From contig JBEKTD010000003.1 in assembly GCA_049516395.1 (NCBI GenBank), positions 186,001-250,000 of the forward strand: 64,000 nucleotides of DNA, read 5' to 3'. The stretch comes from Fen-1362 sp049516395. Its GTDB lineage: Bacteria; Planctomycetota; Phycisphaerae; Sedimentisphaerales; Anaerobacaceae. Numbering within the stretch: the stretch's first letter is position 1; each line of letters begins with the position of its first letter. The notes below the pieces were generated by a model. It was not told the DNA's origin. It was given only the letters and a program-made list of their open reading frames with translations, and did not search any database. The position numbers were made by a program, and so were the translations under genes. Positions 57,744 to 64,000 of this stretch are shown here, one piece after another.

Positions 57744-58518
57744 TGCTTCTCCTCCTGCCAAGATACGCTTCTATTACTGCTTCATTAGCTTGAATCTCTG
57801 CTGGCGTTCCTTCGGCTATTTTCTTTCCGTAATTTAAGACGATTATATGTTCGGCGATGTCCATAACCGTTCTCATATCGTGCTCAATGAATAGAATTGT
57901 CTTGCCTGAATCCCGCATCTCGCGGATTACCCGCTTCATTTCGGTAATCTTCTCGGCGAACAATCCGGCTGCCGGTTCATCGAGCAAAAGAACCTGTGGT
58001 TCCAAAGCCAAAGCCCTGACCATTTCAAGCATCTTTCTTTGTCCGTGAGAAAGATTGCCTGCCAGTTCGTCTTTCTTTTGTTCAAGGCCGACTTGCCGCA
58101 GGTAATTTAAGGCACGTTTAGTGTTGGCACCGTTTTCCTTTTTCATTTCTTTGGTCTTTAACAGGGCCGCATACAAACTTTCACCCCTCGTGTATTTTAA
58201 TCCGAGCATAACGTTTTCAATCGCCGACATTTGAGGGAACAGGCGAACGTTCTGAAAAGTCCTTACCAAACCAAGCCGGGCAACTCTGTGAGGACTCATC
58301 GAGCCAATTGGCCTGCCGTTAAAATGAACCGTTCCTTTGTCCGGCCTCAGAAAACCCGTAATCAGATTAAACATCGTCGTCTTGCCAGCGCCATTCGGCC
58401 CTATCAGAGCAGCGATAGTTCCTTTCTTAAGCCCGAAGGATACATCGTCAACGGCCTTAACGCCGTCAAACACCTTGCTCAATCCTTTTACTGATAATAT
58501 GTTTTCACTATCAAGCAT
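57733..58518 (-). CDS. livG: Branched-chain amino-acid-type ABC transporter ATPase LivG
   Basis: The 261-residue ATPase has Walker A IGPNGAGKTTMFNLITGF, signature LSHGQRKMLEMVRAL, Walker B LLLDEPAAGLF and the switch His in FIEHDMRTVM, with the LivG-type insert. It starts at ATG 58518, four bases after livM; the longer frame overlaps livM. Confidence 0.9.
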   Translation of the reverse strand: MLDSENILSVKGLSKVFDGVKAVDDVSFGLKKGTIAALIGPNGAGKTTMFNLITGFLRPDKGTVHFNGRPIGSMSPHRVARLGLVRTFQNVRLFPQMSAIENVMLGLKYTRGESLYAALLKTKEMKKENGANTKRALNYLRQVGLEQKKDELAGNLSHGQRKMLEMVRALALEPQVLLLDEPAAGLFAEKITEMKRVIREMRDSGKTILFIEHDMRTVMDIAEHIIVLNYGKKIAEGTPAEIQANEAVIEAYLGRRRSIAS

Positions 58519-58522
58519 CGGC

Positions 58523-59392
58523 TTAAGTCCACCTGTATTTGCCCACAATCCCCTGCGGTCGTTTGAGCATAAGAATGACAAGCAATAGGCCATAAATCAT
58601 TTGTCTAAGAGGTGCCGCAATTGAGCTTGGCATACCGACAAAGCGAAGCAGTTCAGGCAATATCACAAGAACCGCCGCACCTATAAATGAGCCGCTTAAA
58701 CTGCTCATCCCGCCGAATACTACCATTAATAGTATCGTTATCGACTCCATCACAGTGAAACTCGACGGGTCAATAAATGTTATATAATGAGCGTATAAGC
58801 TGCCAGCAATGCCAGCGAAAAAGGCACCAATTGCGAAAACAATAATTTTATATTTATTCACATCTTTGCCGACCGCAAGCGCAGCCGTCTCGTCCTCCCT
58901 TATCGCCCGCAGTATCCTTCCGAACGGCGAATTAACTATCCGCTGTATCACAAAAAACGTAAGCAGAACAAAAACCGTCACCAAAATCAGGTATGCCCAC
59001 ACAGCCGAAACCTGCATTCCAAAGAATGAAAATCCCGGTATCCCCGGCAATCCCATTGGCCCGCGTGTTACCGATACCCAGTTCTTAGCCACAGAATAAA
59101 CAATCACGCCCAAACCAAACGTTGCAATCGCAAGATAATCACCCTTCAGGCGAAGTGACGGCGCACCAATAACTACACCCAGAACCGCCGCAACGCACGC
59201 ACCGATAATTAAACCTATCCAGGGCGACACCCCATAGTTCAAGGCCAATAACGCTGATGTATATGCCCCTACACAGGAAAACGCGGCGTGGCCAAGTGAA
59301 GCCAGTCCCGTATATCCCACTACCAGATTCAAACTCAAAGTGAGAATGATATAAATGCCGGTGATGACTAATATGTGCAAAAGGTATTCCAT
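58523..59392 (-). CDS. livM: Branched-chain amino-acid-type ABC transporter permease LivM
   Basis: The 289-residue inner-membrane protein has about eight hydrophobic segments and the LivM family pattern: LNLVVGYTGLASLGHAAFSCVGAYTSALL near the N terminus and the EAA-like loop FGRILRAIREDETAALAVGKDVNKYK. It forms the channel with LivH. It starts three bases after livH. Confidence 0.9.
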   Translation of the reverse strand: MEYLLHILVITGIYIILTLSLNLVVGYTGLASLGHAAFSCVGAYTSALLALNYGVSPWIGLIIGACVAAVLGVVIGAPSLRLKGDYLAIATFGLGVIVYSVAKNWVSVTRGPMGLPGIPGFSFFGMQVSAVWAYLILVTVFVLLTFFVIQRIVNSPFGRILRAIREDETAALAVGKDVNKYKIIVFAIGAFFAGIAGSLYAHYITFIDPSSFTVMESITILLMVVFGGMSSLSGSFIGAAVLVILPELLRFVGMPSSIAAPLRQMIYGLLLVILMLKRPQGIVGKYRWT

Positions 59393-59395
59393 TAC

Positions 59396-60292
59396 TTACA
59401 ATCGCTCTCCCTGCGTTTTCACGCCCATAATACCGCTTGGCCTGAGTAATAAAAAGACAATCAAAATCACAAAGGCGATACAATCCTTCCATCCGGCTGA
59501 AATCTTCCATATCCCCAAGTTTTCGGCAAGGCCGAGGAAAAGTCCCCCGAACATCGCACCGGGAATACTGCCTATTCCGCCGATTATCGAAGCGATAATT
59601 CCTTTCAGGATTGCGTTCATTCCCATCGTCGGCTCGATATTCGTCTCTAAAGAGACAAGTATCCCTGCCGCACCGGCTAACATTGAACCGATTGCAAACG
59701 CCACTAATGTAATCCTTTCCGGATTTATACCCACGACACTTGCCGCCAACGGGTCATCCGCAACTGCCCTCATCGCCTTGCCTAATTTGGCATTCTTAAC
59801 ATATAGCCACAAAGCTACACATAGAAACACAGAGACAGCCAAAATCAGAATCTGAATATCTGTGATTACTGCCCCTAAGATATGATGACCTTCCTTGACC
59901 TGCCCGGTTCGCAGGGTAAGAATCTGTGCCCCGAAGATAAGCTGAATGAGGTTTTGAATGAAGATAAAAATGCCAAAGGATGCCAAGAGAAAGACCAGAT
60001 TAGGCGACTTTTTCTTTCTTAACGGCAGATAAACCAGCCGGTCTATTAGAACGCCCAAGATTCCCGCCCCAAGTATTCCTCCTAATACGGCTAATATCAA
60101 CATCCCGAGCGAATTGCTTTCACTGTACGCTATACGCAAGACGCTATACGCTAAGTATGCTCCTGCCGCATAAACCACACCGTGTGCAAAATGAAAGAAA
60201 CGAACGGTACGATAAATGATAGCAAAGCCAAGAGCTATCAGTGCATAAATACAACCTGTGATGATTCCATTAATAATTAAATCTGTCGCCAT
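59396..60292 (-). CDS. livH: Branched-chain amino-acid-type ABC transporter permease LivH
   Basis: The 298-residue permease has about eight hydrophobic segments, with the LivH start LIINGIITGCIYALIALGFAIIYRTVRFFHFAHGVVYAAGAY and the coupling loop KLGKAMRAVADDPLAASVVGINPERI. The start is ATG 60292 with AGGGA five bases upstream; a TTG one codon earlier is possible. It follows the inserted three genes. Confidence 0.9.
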   Translation of the reverse strand: MATDLIINGIITGCIYALIALGFAIIYRTVRFFHFAHGVVYAAGAYLAYSVLRIAYSESNSLGMLILAVLGGILGAGILGVLIDRLVYLPLRKKKSPNLVFLLASFGIFIFIQNLIQLIFGAQILTLRTGQVKEGHHILGAVITDIQILILAVSVFLCVALWLYVKNAKLGKAMRAVADDPLAASVVGINPERITLVAFAIGSMLAGAAGILVSLETNIEPTMGMNAILKGIIASIIGGIGSIPGAMFGGLFLGLAENLGIWKISAGWKDCIAFVILIVFLLLRPSGIMGVKTQGERL

Positions 60293-60300
60293 CAATTTCC

Positions 60301-60648
60301 CTATTTAAATATCGCGATAATGCCAAGGATAAACGAAATCACTGAAATTGCCATTGAAAGGAAGGCACTGAAAAATAAAAAATTGTGGCTATTAATCGCA
60401 TGCTTGACATGTAATGCCTCTATATGGCGTCCCATATCCCCAGAAAGCACTTTGGTTCGCTCGTTTGGATTTTTACATGTATCGAGATCTTGCTTTATAC
60501 TTAATATATCTTCTAAGCATTGCACAATCTCTTTTTCATATTGCCAAAGCTTGATGGGGTGTAAGTAAGCATATTTTTCACCTACTTGTTTTTTAATCTT
60601 TCTGAGCCTGTTGTTTATTTCCTGTTCATTAATATCATCTATTTCCAT
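60301..60648 (-). CDS. Small C-terminally anchored membrane protein
   Basis: I do not recognise this 115-residue protein. The first 85 residues are charged and helical (EIDDINEQEINNRLRKIKKQVGEKY, KEIVQCLEDILSIKQDL), probably coiled coil; residues 90-114 form one membrane segment (LFFSAFLSMAISVISFILGIIAIF). It therefore looks like a cytoplasmic helical domain tethered to the membrane. It sits between the PocR-type gene and livH and is A+T-rich, like the two genes before it. Confidence 0.65.
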   Translation of the reverse strand: MEIDDINEQEINNRLRKIKKQVGEKYAYLHPIKLWQYEKEIVQCLEDILSIKQDLDTCKNPNERTKVLSGDMGRHIEALHVKHAINSHNFLFFSAFLSMAISVISFILGIIAIFK

Positions 60649-60678
60649 AAACCTTTTCTTTTTTATATGCCTTATGTT

Positions 60679-61434
60679 TTATTCAGTAGCAGGTCCCAGC
60701 AAAATCGACCGTGCCCCTTCCTCTTTCACCAAAGGTTTTTTATGCATTATCGCCCATGCCGCAAAATATCTATTTCTCCAATCTGCATGAACTTTATTTA
60801 TAAATTCCTCAAACATGTGAGCAGATATTGCCTTAATCACTAACATTTGAGGGATAAGAAGACTGTCAACGGCATCCAATTCGGTATCAGATTTAGCAGT
60901 ATAGAAAAAGCCCCGTTTGAGATATTCGCTATTTCCATTACCTATGTCCTTGTTCGTTAATTCCCTTATGTGTTCGGTTTCAAATGCCGCAAAACATGGA
61001 TTATCGTAAACATTGTTCCCATTTACGCATTCTGTACTATTACAACAAGGTAACAAAAGAAACTGCCCTATAAAAATGTACCAATAGTCGCGTACGACCA
61101 ACTTATCATAAAACGGATAAACGATATTAGATAACCCTCGGTGACATAAATACCCAATTGCAATAGGACCTTTTTTATCTACTTCATGCGATAGTAACAG
61201 CTTCATGATTTGGTCTGATAGATCACATTTTTCTAAGAGGCCGGTATCCTCATGCACTTTGCTGCAATATGGGTTACAGGCCTGTGGGCGACGCTTGAAT
61301 TGACCAGAACCAAGTAATTGAATCGAAACCTGTATTACTCTACCATACGTCGCTCTTACCCACTCACGGATTTCTCTCTCGATTTGTTCTAACTCGCCAT
61401 GTACGGTTTGTGCTATTTCTTTGGGTGTCGCCAT
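60679..61434 (-). CDS. PocR-type sensory domain protein
   Basis: The 251-residue protein carries a PocR-like ligand-binding domain: Cys57 and Cys70 (CSKVHEDTGLLEKC), then GYLCHRGLSNIVYPF (Cys97-His98) and YWYIFIGQFLL. PocR domains usually precede AraC, kinase or cyclase output domains; here no output domain is visible. Additional cysteines (CCNSTEC, NPC at about 130-150) could bind metal. The C-terminal 70 residues are helical (AVDSLLIPQMLVIKAISAHMFEEFINKV). It starts five bases after the radical SAM gene. Likely a soluble small-molecule sensor; ligand unknown. Confidence 0.75.
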   Translation of the reverse strand: MATPKEIAQTVHGELEQIEREIREWVRATYGRVIQVSIQLLGSGQFKRRPQACNPYCSKVHEDTGLLEKCDLSDQIMKLLLSHEVDKKGPIAIGYLCHRGLSNIVYPFYDKLVVRDYWYIFIGQFLLLPCCNSTECVNGNNVYDNPCFAAFETEHIRELTNKDIGNGNSEYLKRGFFYTAKSDTELDAVDSLLIPQMLVIKAISAHMFEEFINKVHADWRNRYFAAWAIMHKKPLVKEEGARSILLGPATE

Positions 61435-61439
61435 GATTT

Positions 61440-62582
61440 CTATCTCAATCTACAATCTTTATACTTCAGATTTTGGATGACCTGCTCATACAAGTTAGTT
61501 GGTATGGAAGCACCATCCTTAGCGATACAATGACAATTAAAGGTTCCTCTTCTTGTAAAATTGTTGGAGTTGGTCCATATTTCTTCTAAAGTAGAGTCCC
61601 ATATATTTCCTTCTACAAGATCTTCGTTGCCTGGACAACTTAAGACTACGCCATTTAATGTTATATACAATCCAGCTGATACCTGATTACAGGGATGCCC
61701 GCCAGCATACGCAGAAATTCCTTCATGGCTAATTTGTTCCAATGTCATAAGTTTGGTTTCAATATTGAAACGATATATGTCTGTATAAAGTTTGATAAGT
61801 TCATCTGGTGTAGGAGTAATTAACTTCCATCTTTTATCTTTTGCTCGGCCACTAATCATAGAAGGAGTAATAATTGCATATATATTTCTAAGCCGCGCCC
61901 ATTTGTATATTTCAAACGCCTCGTTGTAATTCAATTTTATTATAGGATTTACTCCTAAAGCAAGTCGAGTCGGATTTGAGGAATTAAAACCTGCATCCGC
62001 CAAAAGTTCTATAGACTTATTCCTTTTTTCGATGAATCCATGTCCGTTTCCTGTCATTTGTGACTGGATATTATCATCAAAAGAGTTAAGCCCCATAATC
62101 ATACTACAACCACAACGGTACAATTCTTTAACTAACTGGGCAGAATTACTTATGCCATATACTGAAAATAAACTTGATACTACCTGCTCATCACCAATTA
62201 CTCCTGTCTTGCTGAAAATAACAGGGACAATATCCAAGTCTTTTAATATTCGCAAAAAGTCGAGTATTTTAGGATTTTCTAAAGGTTCCCCCGCGCCAAG
62301 AAACTTAACAGACCTTAGGCCAAGTTTTTTAGCTTCTTTAACAATGAACACTAAATTATCGAATTCTAACTCATGATAAGAGTTATCTACGCTATTATTT
62401 TTTCTGAAACAAAAGGGGCAATTCAAACTACAACGAGATCCAAAATCTATGTCCAGAGTAAGCAGTTTTCCAGCATTAGCGTTAATGATACTTTCGTTAA
62501 AACCCCAACCATTGATATCATTTATATATCCTTCAGGGAAAGTATCAAATTTTATCGGTACGGATGGTATGTTTCGCTGCAT
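61440..62582 (-). CDS. Radical SAM protein with SPASM-like C terminus
   Basis: The 380-residue protein has the radical SAM cluster motif CSLNCPFC (Cys51, 55, 58), the GAGEP motif (97-101) and a TIM-barrel-like body. The C-terminal part has Cys298, Cys316, Cys350, Cys352 and Cys377, in the style of SPASM or twitch domains that hold extra iron-sulfur clusters, with LYITLNGVVLSCPGNEDLVEGNIWDSTLEEIW. Such enzymes commonly modify peptides or other macromolecules. Its ribosome binding site GGAG overlaps the livK stop. Substrate unknown; no precursor-peptide gene is recognised nearby. Confidence 0.85.
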   Translation of the reverse strand: MQRNIPSVPIKFDTFPEGYINDINGWGFNESIINANAGKLLTLDIDFGSRCSLNCPFCFRKNNSVDNSYHELEFDNLVFIVKEAKKLGLRSVKFLGAGEPLENPKILDFLRILKDLDIVPVIFSKTGVIGDEQVVSSLFSVYGISNSAQLVKELYRCGCSMIMGLNSFDDNIQSQMTGNGHGFIEKRNKSIELLADAGFNSSNPTRLALGVNPIIKLNYNEAFEIYKWARLRNIYAIITPSMISGRAKDKRWKLITPTPDELIKLYTDIYRFNIETKLMTLEQISHEGISAYAGGHPCNQVSAGLYITLNGVVLSCPGNEDLVEGNIWDSTLEEIWTNSNNFTRRGTFNCHCIAKDGASIPTNLYEQVIQNLKYKDCRLR

Positions 62583-62588
62583 ACTTCA

Positions 62589-63701
62589 TCACTCCAGATC
62601 AACAAACTTGCCATCTTGAACCTTAACAATGCCATATTGGCGGTCAACTTCTCCGTCTTGGTCAAACTTGAGTGGGCCAGTTAAAGATTCATTGAAGGTG
62701 TGCGATAAAAGATAATCTTTGATCTTCGTCGCGTCATAACCAACGTTTTTAACTGCTTCGAGAATGATTGAACCCGCTTCGTAAGCATACGCATCGTAAA
62801 CATCTGGTTCTCTTTGGTATTTCTTCTTAAATGCTTCGTTAAAGCTCTTGTAATAGTCGTTATGTTTAACAGCCATGATTGTATAACAAGTTCCTTCTGC
62901 CGCGTTACCGGCAAGTTTGATTAACTCCGGTGAATAAGAACCGTCACCACCTACAAATGCTGATTTTAATCCTCCCTCATAGGCCTGTTTTAGAAATAAT
63001 GCAACCTCCTGATAATTACCCGGAATATATACAGCTTGCGGCTCTACCGCTTTTATTTTTGCAACAATACCCCTAAAATCGCGAGTATCTGCCTCGTATG
63101 CTTCATTCAGTAAAATTACACCACCTAATTTCTGAAATTCAGCTTGGAAACTCTTTGCGAGATTAGTAGCGTAATCATCGTTTTTCTTAAGAATGGCAAC
63201 GTTTTTTTTGCCAAGAGTTGTAAATATAAACTTTGCCGCAGTTATGCCCTGAATTTCATTTCGAGGTACATTCCTGAAAATATACTCCCCACTCTTTCGC
63301 AAGTCGTCCGATGTGGAAATAGATGAAAAAAGTATTACCTTATTTTTTTCGGCGATTGGGGCCATTGCAAGCGTCACACCAGACGCAGCAGACCCCAAAA
63401 CAACTTGGACTTTGTCTTTTGATATTAGTTTGTTTATTACCGTAACTCCTTCCTTGGGTGAAAACTTGTCATCCTCGTAGATGAGTTTGAACATGGGATT
63501 GTCTTGAAATGCCAGATCAAACCCCCTCTTCATAGACTCACCATATGTTGCGCCCTCCCCGGTTAGCGGTCCGGCCACGCCAATCTTGATTGTATGCGAC
63601 TCTACGGGTTTTTTTGAGCAGGCGGGGAGAAAGAGAACAGTAGCAAGAGCCAAAACGCACAAGGCCACAAGCGAAATGGAATTTCTCGTTAAATGTCTCA
63701 T
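62589..63701 (-). CDS. livK: ABC transporter substrate-binding lipoprotein, LivK type
   Basis: The 370-residue protein has a lipoprotein signal ending LFLPAC (lipid Cys near residue 28) and the type I periplasmic-binding fold of LivJ/LivK (IKIGVAGPLTGEGATYGESMKRGFDLA, VQVVLGSAASGVTLAMAPIAEKNKVILFSS, DYATNLAKSFQAEF, VYDAYAYEAG). It delivers ligand to LivHM. GGGAG lies seven bases before the ATG. It is the first gene of the eight-gene operon. The family also binds amides, urea and aromatic compounds, so branched-chain amino acids are only one possibility. Confidence 0.9.
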   Translation of the reverse strand: MRHLTRNSISLVALCVLALATVLFLPACSKKPVESHTIKIGVAGPLTGEGATYGESMKRGFDLAFQDNPMFKLIYEDDKFSPKEGVTVINKLISKDKVQVVLGSAASGVTLAMAPIAEKNKVILFSSISTSDDLRKSGEYIFRNVPRNEIQGITAAKFIFTTLGKKNVAILKKNDDYATNLAKSFQAEFQKLGGVILLNEAYEADTRDFRGIVAKIKAVEPQAVYIPGNYQEVALFLKQAYEGGLKSAFVGGDGSYSPELIKLAGNAAEGTCYTIMAVKHNDYYKSFNEAFKKKYQREPDVYDAYAYEAGSIILEAVKNVGYDATKIKDYLLSHTFNESLTGPLKFDQDGEVDRQYGIVKVQDGKFVDLE

Positions 63702-64000
63702 TTTACGTCTCCCTTAGTGTCTTTCTATTTCTAATTGCTCCAAACCACCATAATTAAACCCTATTTTCCGCCTTATGCAAGCGTAATTTGGGGCAAAATA
63801 AGGACTTGTCTTCCCCCGGCTGGAAGTTTGACAGATTGCCCAGTTTGACAGGCAATATCCGGGTAATTTTGTGACACTTTGGCGTAGAGGTTAATGGCGA
63901 AAAACACTGGTTCAAAAAAGTAAAAATCCAACGGGGCAATACTTGGTTTTGAACAAACCTTTGGGATTTTTTTGACAGCTTGCAGCACCCTTAATTTCGA
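63702..64000. other. Upstream region of the liv operon with repeats
   Basis: No gene is supported. GTTTGACAG occurs at 63826-63834 and 63843-63851, 17 bases apart, and ATTGCC (63835-63840) with GGCAAT (63851-63856) forms an inverted repeat over the same place, a possible operator. Confidence 0.4.
63753..63780 (-). promoter_or_regulatory. Candidate promoter of the liv operon
   Basis: On the minus strand TTGCAT (63780-63775), 16 bases, then TTTAAT (63758-63753), about 50 bases before the livK ATG. The GTTTGACAG repeats lie 45 to 70 bases further upstream, suiting an activator. Confidence 0.35.

Noticed and set aside
1..64000. CRISPR array or rRNA genes
   Set aside because: No regularly spaced identical repeats and no rRNA sequence were seen on either strand.

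Overview
The window looks like part of a chromosome of a planctomycete, probably class Phycisphaerae. This is inference, from an EF-Tu with a divergent switch I, an L22 carrying an extra N-terminal domain, no rpmD between rpsE and rplO, a PEP-CTERM-type secreted protein, an NfnAB pair, and ftsW-murG standing apart from a full division/cell-wall cluster. Composition is moderate (roughly half G+C in the ribosomal region), with more A+T-rich stretches after 51 kb. Ribosome binding sites are often weak; several genes start with TTG or GTG.

Region 1 (1-17.2 kb) is housekeeping and envelope genes: the 3' part of ispG (isoprenoids), a convergent PIN-TRAM membrane protein, ftsW-murG plus a small anchored protein (peptidoglycan), a secreted HAF-repeat protein, nfnA-nfnB (electron bifurcation), ribBA (riboflavin), a eukaryotic-type hexokinase with galE and a lipoprotein, a Xer recombinase and a large repeat-containing lipoprotein. 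Dispersed repeats have entered this region, including two inside the reading frames of ispG and nfnB.

Region 2 (17.3-50.9 kb) is a nearly unbroken information-processing supercluster on the plus strand: tRNA-Thr, tuf, rpmG, tRNA-Trp, secE, nusG, rplKAJL, rpoBC, rpsL, rpsG, a terminator, fusA, a 500-base untranslated stretch with its own promoter, then the S10, spc and alpha genes through rplQ, a HIT protein and initiator tRNA-Met.

Region 3 (51.0-57.0 kb) is an integrated element beside the initiator tRNA. It has a divergent hypothetical gene, a small HTH protein, a zinc-finger/TOPRIM primase, a P4-family primase-helicase, a non-coding region with paired GGGGAAT iterons (candidate origin), an imperfect 22-base copy of the tRNA anticodon arm, and a tyrosine integrase whose 3' end is repeated 320 bases further on.

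Region 4 (57.0-64 kb, minus strand) is a compact eight-gene operon: a branched-chain-amino-acid-type ABC importer (livK, livH, livM, livG, livF) with three more A+T-rich genes between livK and livH: a radical SAM/SPASM-like enzyme, a PocR-type sensory protein and a small membrane-anchored protein. This combination is the best candidate here for an undescribed system: binding protein, sensor and radical enzyme sharing one transcript and perhaps one ligand.
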